From assembly GCA_009778065.1 (NCBI GenBank), contig WRKM01000004.1, positions 46,720 to 110,719 on the forward strand: a stretch of 64,000 nucleotides of DNA, given 5' to 3'. The translations under genes and the position numbers were made by a program. Positions 41,820 to 52,044 of this stretch are shown here, piece by piece; position 1 is the first letter of the stretch, and each line of letters starts with the position of its first letter. This stretch comes from Oscillospiraceae bacterium. GTDB taxonomy: Bacteria; Bacillota; Clostridia; Oscillospirales; Ruminococcaceae. Below the pieces are notes generated by a model. It was given only the letters and a program-made list of their open reading frames with translations. It ran no database searches and was not told the DNA's origin.

Positions 41820-42870
41820 TATCGCTTACCTCCAGTTCTTTAATTTTTGTGAGAATTTCATCGGGATTCGGGACAAAGCCGCCGGTTCTTCCGAAGAATT
41901 GAACAGGCAGTTTAAATTCAAGCGACATTTTGACGTCGTCTACCATTTGTCCCATGGACATTTCTGTTACTAATACAACCTTAGCGTTCTCGGTAGCCTC
42001 AATAAGCTGTTTTTTGGGGAAAGGCCAGAGCGTCTGAGGGCGGAAAAGTCCTGCGTTTATACCTTCGGCTCGCGCCTTGTCAACTGCACTTCTCGCCACT
42101 CTCGCAGTTGAACCGTAAGCCGCAACAACGATTTTTGCACCCTTGTCATAAACGGCTCCGACTTCTTTTTCTGTTATTTGCTCATATCGCTTGAAACGCT
42201 CTTTTATTTTCTGCTCTAATTCGAGCGGGTCTAAGTAGAGAGAGTTAATTGTGTTTTTGGGACGAGAATTAGCATGTCCGTTTGCCGCCCACGAAGAGTC
42301 TGCTTCGGGCAGGGATTTATTGTCGAAGCTTACAGGCTCCATCATCTGCCCTAAGAGTCCGTCAGCCAAAATCATAACAGGTGTACGATACTCTTCGGCT
42401 ATTCTGAATGCCTTTAAGGTCATGTCAACCATTTCCTGTGCCGAGGCAGGTGCGAGTATGGGAATACGCATATCACCGTGACCGATGGCTTTTGTTGCCT
42501 GCCAATAATCAGCCTGTGACGGTTGAATCGTGCCGAGACCGGGTCCGCCGCGCTGTACATTGACAATAACGCAGGGCAAGTCCGCACCCACTATGTAAGA
42601 AATACCCTCGGATTTAAGCGAGATTCCGGGCGAGGAAGAGCTGGTCATGCACCTTGAACCGCTCCCCGCGCAACCATAAATCATATTAATCGCACCTATC
42701 TCGGATTCCGCCTGTACGAACACGCCGCCGTCGATTTTCGGCAGATGCTTTGACATATAGGCGGTGATTTCATTTTGAGGCGTTATAGGGTAACCGAAAT
42801 AACATTTACATCCGGCGCGTATTGCCGCCTCGGCACACGCCTCATTGCCTTTCATTAAGATTTTCTCCAT
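41812..42870 (-). CDS. 2-oxoacid:ferredoxin oxidoreductase alpha subunit (VorB/KorA type)
   Basis: 352 residues: MKGNEACAEAAIRAGCKCYF, GYPITPQNEITAYMSKHLP, MTSSSSPGISLKSEGISYIV, VNVQRGGPGLGTIQPSQADY. Similarity is to the subunits annotated as 3-methyl-2-oxobutanoate (branched-chain) oxidoreductase VorB, though 2-oxoglutarate enzymes look alike, so substrate is uncertain. Confidence 0.9.
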   Translation of the reverse strand: MEKILMKGNEACAEAAIRAGCKCYFGYPITPQNEITAYMSKHLPKIDGGVFVQAESEIGAINMIYGCAGSGSRCMTSSSSPGISLKSEGISYIVGADLPCVIVNVQRGGPGLGTIQPSQADYWQATKAIGHGDMRIPILAPASAQEMVDMTLKAFRIAEEYRTPVMILADGLLGQMMEPVSFDNKSLPEADSSWAANGHANSRPKNTINSLYLDPLELEQKIKERFKRYEQITEKEVGAVYDKGAKIVVAAYGSTARVARSAVDKARAEGINAGLFRPQTLWPFPKKQLIEATENAKVVLVTEMSMGQMVDDVKMSLEFKLPVQFFGRTGGFVPNPDEILTKIKELEVSDNA

Positions 42871-42931
42871 GTTTTTCTCCTTAAAATGTAATTCTCTTAT
42901 TTTAGGTTATAAAAGATATTGAGCCTTTTGA

Positions 42932-43144
42932 CTAATTTGGTTTTTTGATTTCAATTACGCAATCCGGACACATGACGGCGCAAAGCGAACATGCGGTACA
43001 AGCGTCTTGGTCTGTACAAACAGCCGTATTGAAGCCTTCCTTATTTAGTTTTTCGTTTTGCATTTTTACGAGACCTTTCGGGCAAGCGGTTGTGCAAAGT
43101 CCGCAACCCTTACAGCGGTCAAACGCAATTTTAAATTTTTGCAT
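42932..43144 (-). CDS. 2-oxoacid:ferredoxin oxidoreductase delta (2x[4Fe-4S]) subunit
   Basis: 70 residues with CKGCGLCTTACPKGLV and CTACSLCAVMCPDCVIEI, each C-x2-C-x2-C-x3-C. Carries electrons from the catalytic subunits to ferredoxin. First of the four oxidoreductase genes; 61 bases before the alpha gene. Confidence 0.95.
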   Translation of the reverse strand: MQKFKIAFDRCKGCGLCTTACPKGLVKMQNEKLNKEGFNTAVCTDQDACTACSLCAVMCPDCVIEIKKPN

Positions 43145-43166
43145 TTTTCTTATTCTTCCTTTCTGT

Positions 43167-43673
43167 TTAAGTCAACATCATTATTTTTATGTTTTGTTTA
43201 AACTTAGCCTTATCTAACGCCGCGGCAAATATTAGGAATACTACCGCGCTTCCCACTGCTTGAATAGTATCACCGAGCAGACCTATAACTGCCCCCGACC
43301 ACCCGAATAAAAGCAAACCTGTAATAAAATATCCTATAATCGTGACCGCTCCGGCGGGTATAATCATCATCGCATTTCTTTTCGTGAGAATTGTTTCGCT
43401 TTTTGACGAGTACGGGAGTGTAATCAACGCCTTGATTATAAGAGTGGGTAATATGTAAATAAAATAACCGCCCAAAGCATCTGATAACGCACCGCCGACA
43501 GCCGCTGTGAAGACAGCATACGGAAAAGGCAGAATACACGAGGCAAGATAAATAACACTGTCGCCTGTATGTATGTAACCGTTGCCGATAGGGATTTTCC
43601 CGAAAGTAGTCAGCACGATTGTGAGTGCGGTAAACATAGCCGACAAAGTCAATAATTTTATTGTTTTGTTCAT
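43167..43673 (-). CDS. ECF transporter S-component-like membrane protein (TIGR04002-like)
   Basis: 168 residues, five or six helices: LLTLSAMFTALTIVLTTFGK, IPIGNGYIHTGDSVIYLASC, AAVGGALSDALGGYFIYILP. The pattern (GNGYxHxGD, GGxLSDxLxGY) fits the riboflavin-transporter-like S-subunit family that I recall as TIGR04002. Substrate unknown. Coupled by ATGA overlap to the small gene before it and 22 bases ahead of the ferredoxin subunit. Confidence 0.75.
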   Translation of the reverse strand: MNKTIKLLTLSAMFTALTIVLTTFGKIPIGNGYIHTGDSVIYLASCILPFPYAVFTAAVGGALSDALGGYFIYILPTLIIKALITLPYSSKSETILTKRNAMMIIPAGAVTIIGYFITGLLLFGWSGAVIGLLGDTIQAVGSAVVFLIFAAALDKAKFKQNIKIMMLT

Positions 43674-43903
43674 TCTTTTTGCTCCCTCTCTGCATTTTTT
43701 TCACGTTTAAACTTAATTATTTCAATCAAAGACGGCACAATTACACAACATCCAATAAAAACAGGCCATATAATTAATTTAACGGAAAACCCATGTTCCG
43801 AGTATTCAGATAAAACTAAGGTGAACATGGCGATTAATCCGATAATTAGTATAGCTGAATTTAGTTTATATGATTTCACAGAATCGCTCCTCCTCAGACC
43901 CAA
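43670..43903 (-). CDS. small two-helix membrane protein
   Basis: 77 residues, two predicted helices (LNSAILIIGLIAMFTLVLSE and KLIIWPVFIGCCVIVPSLIE) and a charged tail (KFKREKNAEREQKE). Not recognised. Overlaps the genes on both sides, supporting a true operon member. Confidence 0.6.
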   Translation of the reverse strand: MGLRRSDSVKSYKLNSAILIIGLIAMFTLVLSEYSEHGFSVKLIIWPVFIGCCVIVPSLIEIIKFKREKNAEREQKE

Positions 43904-44574
43904 ATCGGCTTAACTAAAATATCAATAGGAAAATTAACATTCTTGCAATTTAATTCTCGATTGCCTGTCGTAAAGACAAGCGGAACGCCCGCTTGTTTTG
44001 CGATTTCTTCTGCATAAGGCAGGGAAGCGGTGATTGTTTCGGGGGTCGTTTGTGTACATAAATGAGAGTTGTTAATTATACCCGTACATTTAAGCCCCGA
44101 AACTGTTTCAATATCACGCAATAAATCGAGGGCTTCTTGCGGCTTTTGCGTGTGATAGCGGTACATATTCACGACATAAAACATATCTGTCTGCTCCGGA
44201 GATAAAATATCGAGGTATCTGCCAAGAGCCTTTGCACCCTCGTCATCGCCGCCCACATCAATTACGGTATAATCGCTTGTTTTAATCGCACCCGTTACGG
44301 CAAAACCAAGTGCGGGAATATCAAGGCTCGAATTTGCATACTTTGAGGCAACAATACTCACGCCTTTTTCGGAAAAAAACCTCGCCGCATCAGAACAATC
44401 ACCTTCGGCGGTACACCGAAGGTCGGCGGCTCTGAAATACGGATTGACCACATCAAGGTCAATAATAGAAACAGAGCCGAATTCCGCTAAGTGCAAAGCT
44501 AAATTAGCCGATACATTCGTTTTACCCGAGCCGTAATGTCCCGTTATAACGATGATTTTCTTTAAATTTATCAT
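43894..44574 (-). CDS. MinD/ParA-like P-loop ATPase
   Basis: 226 residues. Walker [19 protein letters not shown] near residue 9, ADxxDLD switch [38 protein letters not shown] small nucleotide-binding protein that I recall as a frequent neighbour of Kor/Vor operons in clostridia; role unknown, possibly cluster assembly or maturation. ATGA overlap with ftsH. Confidence 0.75.
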   Translation of the reverse strand: MINLKKIIVITGHYGSGKTNVSANLALHLAEFGSVSIIDLDVVNPYFRAADLRCTAEGDCSDAARFFSEKGVSIVASKYANSSLDIPALGFAVTGAIKTSDYTVIDVGGDDEGAKALGRYLDILSPEQTDMFYVVNMYRYHTQKPQEALDLLRDIETVSGLKCTGIINNSHLCTQTTPETITASLPYAEEIAKQAGVPLVFTTGNRELNCKNVNFPIDILVKPIWV

Positions 44575-46586
44575 TTCGGATTATCTTCTTTTTTCTCGTT
44601 TTCAGTGAGAACTTTTTTAAGTTGTTCAGAGAACTCAACTTCCTCTTTTTCAGGTAGAGAGCCCGCTTCGGACGGAACATCGTCAAGTGCGGCTTTCGCC
44701 TCATCTTTCAAGGTCTTGTCTTCAATCAGTTCTAATTCGCCTTTCATAAGCTTCTCAAAATCGGTACCATCAATTTTCTCTTTTTCGAGCAGATAATTTG
44801 CCACGACATGAAGCTGTGAGTCGTTGACTGTCAGAATATCCTTGGCTTTTTCATAGCCTGTGTCTATAATTGTGCGGATTTCACCGTCGATTTCGGCGGC
44901 TACATGTTCTGAGTAATTACGCCCCTGAGAATAATCACGCCCCAAAAAGACTTCCGGATTTTCATGCCCGTAAACAACAGGACCGAGCTTATCTGAGAAG
45001 CCGTAACGTGTTACCATACTGCGTGCAATCTGTGTAGCACGCACAATATCGCTTGACGCACCTGTTGAAATGTCATCGAGTATAATTTTTTCTGCAACCC
45101 GTCCGCCGAGAAGTGTAATAATTTCTTCCTCAAATTCTGTTTTACTCTTATAACTTCTGTCGTGTTCGGGTAATGAAATTGTATAGCCTCCTGCCATACC
45201 GCGCGGTATAATAGAAACCTGATGCACCTTGTCCTGGGTCGAGCAGAAATAGGTACAAATGGCGTGTCCCGCTTCATGATAAGCGGTCAGACGTTTCTCT
45301 TTATCTGTGACGACCTTAGATTTTTTCTCGGGACCTGCTATTACTTTGATAGTTGCTTCTTCTATGTCTTTTTCGGTTATGGATTTTCTGTCGGCACGAG
45401 CCGCTAAAAGAGCCGCCTCGTTAACTAAGTTTTCTAAATCCGCACCCGTAAAACCGGCTGTCGATTTAGCTATTGTTGAAAGTACAACATCGGGGGCTAA
45501 ATTCTTATTACGGACATGAACCTGTAAAATTTCCTCACGTCCTTTTATGTCGGGGTAATTTACCACTACCTGTCTGTCGAAGCGTCCGGGACGAAGTAGA
45601 GCGGGGTCGAGAATATCCCGCCTGTTAGTAGCGGCAATAATAATTATCCCCTCATTTTCGGCGAAGCCGTCCATCTCAACTAAGAGTTGATTCAAGGTTT
45701 GTTCGCGTTCATCGTGACCGCCGCCGAGACCGGCGCCCCTATGCCGCCCCACAGCATCTATTTCATCTATGAATATAATAGAGGGAGTATGCTTTTTCGC
45801 CTGGTCAAATAAATCGCGAACCCTTGACGCACCTACACCGACAAACATTTCAACGAAATCAGAGCCGCTGATTGAAAAGAACGGAACGCCGGCTTCTCCC
45901 GATACGGCTTTGGCGAGTAAGGTTTTACCTGTCCCGGGAGGTCCTACGAGAAGAACCCCCTTGGGAACCCTCGCTCCTATTTCCTGATATTTTTTGGGAT
46001 TCTTCAAGAAATCCACGATTTCTGCAAGCTCTTCTTTTTCCTCATCTGCACCCGCAACATCAGTAAAGGTAATTTTCTTACCGCCTGTGGGTTGGTGACG
46101 GGTATTCGCTTTTGAAAACTGCGACATCTTGCCGCCCCCGGTGGTCTGACGCATTATGATGTAAGTGAAGCCTATCATAAGTGCAATCAGAAGCAAATAA
46201 GGTAGGAAATTGGTCAAAAAAGTGTTGTCACTCGGTCTGATAAAGTTTTGAACTACTCTGTTATTAGGGTAGAGGCTGTCGTATTCTTGCCTGTAATCTC
46301 CGGTGTCGTCGAGGAAAATACTTATGTGCGGAACCGAATACTGGTGGGTATACTCCCCCGTTTGAGAATATGAGTTCATGTCGGAGCGTAAATTGTAGCG
46401 AAGCACGCCTGAACCGAGGTCAAGCTCGTAGGCTGTGACATTAAAATCATCAAAATGCCTGATTACATTTGAGTAATTATCAGGTTTTACGCCGCCTCCC
46501 AAAAGGTTCAGCATAGAAATCAGCCCTATAATTAAAGCGGCGATTATGGCGATGTAGATGATTGTTCCTTTGTGTTTAGAATGCAT
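44571..46586 (-). CDS. ftsH: ATP-dependent zinc metalloprotease FtsH
   Basis: 671 residues. Two membrane helices (about 7-26 and 128-147), AAA+ domain with [35 protein letters not shown] and the SRH arginines (LRPGRFDRQ), and M41 protease motif [14 protein letters not shown]. Degrades misfolded membrane proteins and regulators. Acidic C-tail. Follows hpt by 36 bases, the usual order in Firmicutes. Confidence 0.97.
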   Translation of the reverse strand: MHSKHKGTIIYIAIIAALIIGLISMLNLLGGGVKPDNYSNVIRHFDDFNVTAYELDLGSGVLRYNLRSDMNSYSQTGEYTHQYSVPHISIFLDDTGDYRQEYDSLYPNNRVVQNFIRPSDNTFLTNFLPYLLLIALMIGFTYIIMRQTTGGGKMSQFSKANTRHQPTGGKKITFTDVAGADEEKEELAEIVDFLKNPKKYQEIGARVPKGVLLVGPPGTGKTLLAKAVSGEAGVPFFSISGSDFVEMFVGVGASRVRDLFDQAKKHTPSIIFIDEIDAVGRHRGAGLGGGHDEREQTLNQLLVEMDGFAENEGIIIIAATNRRDILDPALLRPGRFDRQVVVNYPDIKGREEILQVHVRNKNLAPDVVLSTIAKSTAGFTGADLENLVNEAALLAARADRKSITEKDIEEATIKVIAGPEKKSKVVTDKEKRLTAYHEAGHAICTYFCSTQDKVHQVSIIPRGMAGGYTISLPEHDRSYKSKTEFEEEIITLLGGRVAEKIILDDISTGASSDIVRATQIARSMVTRYGFSDKLGPVVYGHENPEVFLGRDYSQGRNYSEHVAAEIDGEIRTIIDTGYEKAKDILTVNDSQLHVVANYLLEKEKIDGTDFEKLMKGELELIEDKTLKDEAKAALDDVPSEAGSLPEKEEVEFSEQLKKVLTENEKKEDNPK

Positions 46587-46622
46587 TTTGCTACCTTTCC
46601 TGTTGTTAATAATTCTTTATTG

Positions 46623-47162
46623 TCAATTTTGATAAATATCTCTCTTTAAAACACCCACGTATGGTAAGTTCCTATACCGTTCAGCGTAGTCAAGCCCATA
46701 ACCCACAAGAAACTCATTTTCGGAAATAAAGCAGGTATAGTCGGCGTTTACAGGTTTTTTATACCCTAAGTTCTTGTCGAGAAAAACTGCGACTTTGAGC
46801 GAAGCGGGTTGTTTTTCTGACAGGGTATGTAATAGAGCCGACAGGGTAACGGCAGTATCTAAAATATCTTCGACAACGATTACATCGCGTCCCGCTATTT
46901 CAACATCGGGTTCTTTTAAGATACGGAGTTTTCCCGAAGTCTGCGAACTCATACCGTAAGACTTGGCAATAATAAAATCAACCTCGCATTGCAGTTTAAT
47001 CTCTCTTATTAAATCGGCAAAAAAGAGCGATGCTCCCTTCAATACACACAGCAGTACGGGTACTTTCCCCTTGTATTCGCGTGTAATCTGTTCGCCGAGC
47101 TTTTTCACAGCTTCGGCAATTTTTTCGCCGCTGTATAATACTTTTTCAATATCATGTTCCAT
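46623..47162 (-). CDS. hpt: hypoxanthine phosphoribosyltransferase
   Basis: 179 residues. PVLLCVLKGASLFFADLIRE, FIIAKSYGMSSQTSGKLRIL, PRPP loop VIVVEDILDTAVTLSALLHT (family EDIIDTGLTL, here with Ala for Gly) and VGYGLDYAERYRNLPYVGVL. Salvages hypoxanthine and guanine. Lies between tilS and ftsH as in Bacillus. Confidence 0.95.
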   Translation of the reverse strand: MEHDIEKVLYSGEKIAEAVKKLGEQITREYKGKVPVLLCVLKGASLFFADLIREIKLQCEVDFIIAKSYGMSSQTSGKLRILKEPDVEIAGRDVIVVEDILDTAVTLSALLHTLSEKQPASLKVAVFLDKNLGYKKPVNADYTCFISENEFLVGYGLDYAERYRNLPYVGVLKRDIYQN

Positions 47163-47214
47163 AAAAAATACTCCTTAACTAAATAAGTATAACACAAAAA
47201 AAACAAAAAATCAA

Positions 47215-48207
47215 TCAGTTTTTTCTGTAATTCTGCTGAATCGTCTTTATAGACAGAAAATTCTTCTGCACAACGGCAAATTTATCCTTAACAAGGTTAA
47301 TTTTACCGCCCGTACCGAGAATGGAAACAATACCGTTTATACGTAAAGCAGAGGGTGATATATTATTTTTGGATAATATGAGTGAAATTATACGGTTTAA
47401 TACGGCGGGGTGCAAATCAATGAGTTTGCTTACCTCATAGCCGGAGTCTTCTGATTCCGCATTTTTAAACGCGGCTTGCGCTATATCCTGTAAATACTCA
47501 TCGTCAGAGCGTAAAAAAATGCACATTCCCGTGAGTCCTGAAATAAACGATGGATTAATTTTTTCGAGAGAAGGGATTACGCTGTGACGCAGATAATTTC
47601 TTGTGAATTCGTCCGAAAAATTGCTCAGGTCGGTTATAAACTCTGCGTTTTTTTCTTTTAGATAGGCAAGAACATCAGCTCTTGTCATTTCTATCATGGG
47701 GCGAATTATTGTATGAGCGAAATCGGAATCACTGTCAACGTAACGAACAGGCGGTATTCCGCACAGACCGCGCAGCCCTGTTCCGCGTACCATGTTAAGC
47801 AAAACGGTCTCGGCGTTATCGTCGGCGGTGTGGGCAGTGGCAACGACAGCATTTGCTCCTATCTCTGAAAAAAATGAATACCTTGCGTTTCGCGCACATT
47901 CTTCAACACTTTCGTGGCTTTTAAGCAGAGATTTCACATTTACTCTTCGTATGAACAAAGGTATATCGAGTCTTTTACATAAACTCTGCACAAATTCTTC
48001 GTCGGCATCGCTATCTTTTCCGCGAAGCATATGATTGACGTGACATGCTTCAAGTGTAATTCCAAGCTCGTCTTTAAGTTCATAAAGCGCGTATAAGAGA
48101 CAAACACTGTCCGCGCCGCCCGAAAGTGCGACAATATTCCTGTACGGGTGAGCGGTGTTCGCTCCTAAGGCGTGTTTTTGAAAAAAGTTTTTAATACTCG
48201 CTAACAT
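47215..48207 (-). CDS. tilS: tRNA(Ile)-lysidine synthase TilS
   Basis: ATG 48207 lies inside the dnaB end (17-base overlap); the reading frame is open further upstream but that part is antisense to nothing useful and lies in dnaB. 330 residues. PP-loop NIVALSGGADSVCLLYALYE, CHVNHMLRGKDSDADEEFVQ, ANAVVATAHTADDNAETVLL, RGTGLRGLCGIPPVR. Adds lysine to C34 of the minor isoleucine tRNA. Shorter C-terminal region than the E. coli enzyme. Confidence 0.92.
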   Translation of the reverse strand: MLASIKNFFQKHALGANTAHPYRNIVALSGGADSVCLLYALYELKDELGITLEACHVNHMLRGKDSDADEEFVQSLCKRLDIPLFIRRVNVKSLLKSHESVEECARNARYSFFSEIGANAVVATAHTADDNAETVLLNMVRGTGLRGLCGIPPVRYVDSDSDFAHTIIRPMIEMTRADVLAYLKEKNAEFITDLSNFSDEFTRNYLRHSVIPSLEKINPSFISGLTGMCIFLRSDDEYLQDIAQAAFKNAESEDSGYEVSKLIDLHPAVLNRIISLILSKNNISPSALRINGIVSILGTGGKINLVKDKFAVVQKNFLSIKTIQQNYRKN

Positions 48208-49555
48208 GGATAAACTCCGCACTCGTAAAGCTGTAGAATTCCCCCTCAAAGTTGAGGTCAATTTTTCCTGTTTCGCCGCGGCGGTTTTTGGAGATAATAC
48301 ATTCGCATTTATTGGGGAACTCGGTTTCTTTGTCATAAAAACTTTCTCTGTAAAGCATCATTACTATGTCTGCATCCTGCTCAATCGCACCTGAATCACG
48401 TAAATCCGAAAGCAAAGGGCGTTTGTCCTGTCTGCGTTCAACCTCGCGTGAAAGCTGAGACGCAAGAATGACAGTCACCCCAAGCTCCTTTGCCATTATT
48501 TTTAAGCTTCTGGTAATCTCCGATATTTCGTTAACGCGGTTTAAGTCTCTGCGATTTGTTGACATTAACTGTAAATAGTCTATAACGACTACTCCGAGTC
48601 CTTTCATGCGGCGAAGCTTTGCCTTCATTTCGCCTACTGAGATATTGGGGGTATCGTCAATATAGATTTCAAGGGAAGAAAGAAATTCTGCCGCGTCTCC
48701 TATGCTTTTCCAACCGTTGCGGTCTATATCACCTTTTCGCATTTGGTCGGTTGTTACCCGCGCTTCCGACGCCAAAAGCCGCTCCACAATCTGCTCGCGT
48801 GACATCTCAAAGCTGAAAACAGCGATTTTCTTATCCCGATACCTTTTGGCGACGCCCACGGCTATGTTGATGGCAAATGTGGTCTTTCCCATACTTGGTC
48901 TACCCGCGATAAGTATCAAATCGGCGGCTGAAAGTCCGAAGATAATCCTATCCAACCGCTCAAAGGATGTAGAAATATATCTGCTCTCATATGCCTCGGG
49001 GTCAGCGGCGATTTCCGAGAGTTCTTTTACTTTTTCTAAAACTGTAGGTTTAATCGGCATTAAACCTGCTATGTCTTTTTCGCTTCTTATGTTATAAATT
49101 TTCGTTTCGGCGAAATCAAGTAGGTTTTGAGGTTCTTCTGTACCCGCACTCGCAAGGTCGAAAATCTCATTTGAGGCGAACATGAGTTGCCGAACCATAT
49201 ATTTTTCGGCGATTATAGTTGCGTAGCTCTCAATACTCGATGGACTTATTGCCGATTCCATGAGCCTTGTCAAATATAATTTAGCATCTGCCTGACTGTC
49301 GAACACATTTTTACGAACGGTGTTTTCAATGACCGTGATAATATCAATCGGCTGACTTGTGATAAACATCTGCATCATGACCGAAAAAATCTCGCCGTGA
49401 AGTCCGACATGAAAACTTTGGGTATTCAGCTTGTCCGTAACATCTGCAATCAGCTTTGAGTCAAGCAGAATAGAGCCTAAGACCGCTTGTTCCGCATCAA
49501 GGCTGTAGGGTAGATTAGCTTGGAGTGAACCGCTCGTTTCGTTTAAGGTTGGCAT
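48191..49555 (-). CDS. dnaB: replicative DNA helicase DnaB (DnaC)
   Basis: 454 residues. N-terminal domain PYSLDAEQAVLGSILLDSKL; RecA-like core with Walker A IAGRPSMGKTTFAINIA, VVVIDYLQLMS (Walker B), SQLSREVERRQDKRPLLSDL and the GAIEQDADIVMMLYR arginine-finger region. Unwinds DNA at the fork. 23 bases after rplI as in many Firmicutes. Confidence 0.97.
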   Translation of the reverse strand: MPTLNETSGSLQANLPYSLDAEQAVLGSILLDSKLIADVTDKLNTQSFHVGLHGEIFSVMMQMFITSQPIDIITVIENTVRKNVFDSQADAKLYLTRLMESAISPSSIESYATIIAEKYMVRQLMFASNEIFDLASAGTEEPQNLLDFAETKIYNIRSEKDIAGLMPIKPTVLEKVKELSEIAADPEAYESRYISTSFERLDRIIFGLSAADLILIAGRPSMGKTTFAINIAVGVAKRYRDKKIAVFSFEMSREQIVERLLASEARVTTDQMRKGDIDRNGWKSIGDAAEFLSSLEIYIDDTPNISVGEMKAKLRRMKGLGVVVIDYLQLMSTNRRDLNRVNEISEITRSLKIMAKELGVTVILASQLSREVERRQDKRPLLSDLRDSGAIEQDADIVMMLYRESFYDKETEFPNKCECIISKNRRGETGKIDLNFEGEFYSFTSAEFIHVSEY

Positions 49556-49578
49556 TATTTTCCATGCCCTTTCTGCTT

Positions 49579-50022
49579 TTATTCGCTGACGACATTTATA
49601 TCGAATTTAGCAACGACCCCGCTATACAGCTTGGCTTCAACGTCATATGTACCGCAGAGCTTCACGTCGCCGCCTATACTCAGCTTCTTTTTATCAATGT
49701 CTAAGCCTTGCTTCGCGAGTGCGGCAGATACGTCCTTAGGCGTTACCGAACCGAAAAGTCTGCCGTCTTCGCCCGCTCTCGCTGAAACTTTAATAGTTTT
49801 ACCGTTTAGTTCCAGCGCGATTTTTTCGGCATTCTCACGCGCTACGTCGATTTTATGCTGCGCTGAAGCCTTTTTTTGTTCGAGCATGGTCATATTTGCC
49901 TTAGTGGCTTCGATAGCGAGTCCTTTCGGGAACAGCGCGTTACGGGCGTATCCGTCCTTTACTTCTTTAACCTCGCCTTGTTTTCCCGTTCCCTGAACAT
50001 CTTTTAAGAGGATTACTTTCAT
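49579..50022 (-). CDS. rplI: 50S ribosomal protein L9
   Basis: 147 residues, whole L9: [40 protein letters not shown], and the C-terminal domain [20 protein letters not shown]. Between gdpP and dnaB. Confidence 0.97.
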   Translation of the reverse strand: MKVILLKDVQGTGKQGEVKEVKDGYARNALFPKGLAIEATKANMTMLEQKKASAQHKIDVARENAEKIALELNGKTIKVSARAGEDGRLFGSVTPKDVSAALAKQGLDIDKKKLSIGGDVKLCGTYDVEAKLYSGVVAKFDINVVSE

Positions 50023-50051
50023 TACTTTTGTTCCTTTCCGGTTGACATGTC

Positions 50052-52025
50052 CTAAGAGGTAAGTTCAAAATACTTATCAATGGATTTAATCAACTTGTCT
50101 TTAATTTCGCCTATTGTAGCTCCTGTAAATTGCGCTCCTGCCATCGTATGGTGTCCGCCGCCGCCAATCCGCTCCATTATGAGTTGGACATTCATATCAC
50201 CGAGCGAACGCGCACTCACGGAGATTTCGTCATTCTGCGTGCGGAATACAACGAACGATGCGACAACCCCCGAAATACCCAGCATTTCATCTGCCGCCTG
50301 CGGAGCAATTAACCGTACATTTTCGGTTATTTCAACACTGTACGCAATCGCGCATTTCTTATAAATACTCGCAGAAGAAACTATAGCAACCTTCTTTTTA
50401 TATGATTCAAAAGAATTTGCGAATAGACTCTTAACGCTGACAGTATCTGCACCGAGCTTCCTTAAAAATGCCGCCGCTTCAAAGGTTCTTACCCCTGTTT
50501 TGACCGTGAAGCTTTTGGTATCAAGCATAATTCCTGCAAGAAGCGCCTCCGCCTGTCCTGCTGAAAGTTTTCCCGCCTCTCCGAAATAGGGAAGAAGCTC
50601 CGTTACCATTTCTGATGCAGATGAAGCATAGGTTTCATGGAAGAAAATCGTCGCATTATCAACATGATTAACCATTTTTCTGTGGTGGTCGATTACCACT
50701 ATTTTCTTCGCCATGCGGTAAAGTTCGGGGTCTTCGAGTATATTAGGTATATGGGTATCGGTAATAATGAGGAGTGAGCTGTCGCTGAAAAGTCTGCGTG
50801 CGTCAGGCGGAGTAACGAAGGGCGACGGTTTTTCGTTAGTTGTTTTAAATCTTTTTATTAACTCGTTACAAAGTGTAGAATTACATTCGACAGCTATGTA
50901 CGCTTCTTTTCCGAGGTTTCTGATAAGACACGCCAACCCGATTGAAGAACCTACGCTGTCGAGGTCGCCGGATTTATGCCCCATTATGAAAACTCTGTCT
51001 GAACCTTCGATTAAACCGGCTAAGGAATTGGCTATAATTCTTGCTTTAATTTTATTATGACGTTCTATACCCTTTGAAACGCCGCCGTAAAACTCAAAGC
51101 CGTCTTCGGTTTTTACTGCCGCTTGGTCGCCGCCGCGTCCCTGCGCCATTTCGAGAGCTTGACGTGCAAACCGTTCGCTTTCAGATATATTCTTCGCAGT
51201 CGCGCCTATACCTATTGATAAAGTGACGAAAACGCGGTCAGTCACGGAGATTTCACGCACTTTGTCGAGAAGTTTTATTTTACCCTCGGTCAAGCTGTCT
51301 ACATGACGCTGTTCAATTACAGCCCAACAGCGGTCACGGTTAAATTTCTTCATGATTCCCGTTGTACCGGCGGTAAACTCTTCAAGAAGCTTATCAATTT
51401 TTACTGTAACATGCGCTCGTTCACTCTCTAACGCACCCTCGAACATTTCATCGTAATTGTCTATTGTTATAAGCATTACAACGGGACGCGAGAGCTTTTT
51501 TTCAATTTCGAGAAGACGTTTTTCGGTTATATCATCAATGTAAACAACGAAAATATTCTCCGAACCTTCTCTATTGGGGGCGACTACCCGTATACTATAG
51601 TATTTGCCTTCGCGGCAGATTTGGGTTTCTTCGCCGTTTATTAATCGTTCCGTATTTATATCGGTGATGCATGACATGGAGTTTCCGACAACGGCTTCTT
51701 TCTCAAAATTTAAGGTAAACGCCTTGTTAAACCAAACGAATTTATGAGAAGAATCAATTACTGCGACCGACATGGGCAGAGTATAAAGCGATTTTCTATC
51801 GGCTTTTTCGATTTCGTCTGAAAAGAAAGACAGGTATTGAAAATTTTTCCGTGTCACTATTATTAGTTTTCCCACGCAAAAACCCGAAACGATGACAATA
51901 AAAGGCGCAATCATCCAAAAGAAGCTCGCTTCGGTAACGTAAAAATACGCAGTTAATATAAACAGGATTATTACTAAACAACAGACGACGATTATAAGTC
52001 CGCTGTCGCGGTAAAAATTCTTCAA
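50052..52025 (-). CDS. gdpP: cyclic-di-AMP phosphodiesterase GdpP (YybT)
   Basis: 657 residues. Two N-terminal membrane helices (about 10-28 and 34-56), PAS domain (about 75-170), degenerate GGDEF (about 175-300), DHH domain [40 protein letters not shown] and DHHA1 ([15 protein letters not shown]). Splits c-di-AMP to pApA. The usual N-P-D in GHKNPDMD is S-G-D here, but the metal Asp residues remain. Confidence 0.95.
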   Translation of the reverse strand: MKNFYRDSGLIIVVCCLVIILFILTAYFYVTEASFFWMIAPFIVIVSGFCVGKLIIVTRKNFQYLSFFSDEIEKADRKSLYTLPMSVAVIDSSHKFVWFNKAFTLNFEKEAVVGNSMSCITDINTERLINGEETQICREGKYYSIRVVAPNREGSENIFVVYIDDITEKRLLEIEKKLSRPVVMLITIDNYDEMFEGALESERAHVTVKIDKLLEEFTAGTTGIMKKFNRDRCWAVIEQRHVDSLTEGKIKLLDKVREISVTDRVFVTLSIGIGATAKNISESERFARQALEMAQGRGGDQAAVKTEDGFEFYGGVSKGIERHNKIKARIIANSLAGLIEGSDRVFIMGHKSGDLDSVGSSIGLACLIRNLGKEAYIAVECNSTLCNELIKRFKTTNEKPSPFVTPPDARRLFSDSSLLIITDTHIPNILEDPELYRMAKKIVVIDHHRKMVNHVDNATIFFHETYASSASEMVTELLPYFGEAGKLSAGQAEALLAGIMLDTKSFTVKTGVRTFEAAAFLRKLGADTVSVKSLFANSFESYKKKVAIVSSASIYKKCAIAYSVEITENVRLIAPQAADEMLGISGVVASFVVFRTQNDEISVSARSLGDMNVQLIMERIGGGGHHTMAGAQFTGATIGEIKDKLIKSIDKYFELTS

Positions 52026-52044
52026 TGGTTCACCTCCCGTTTCG

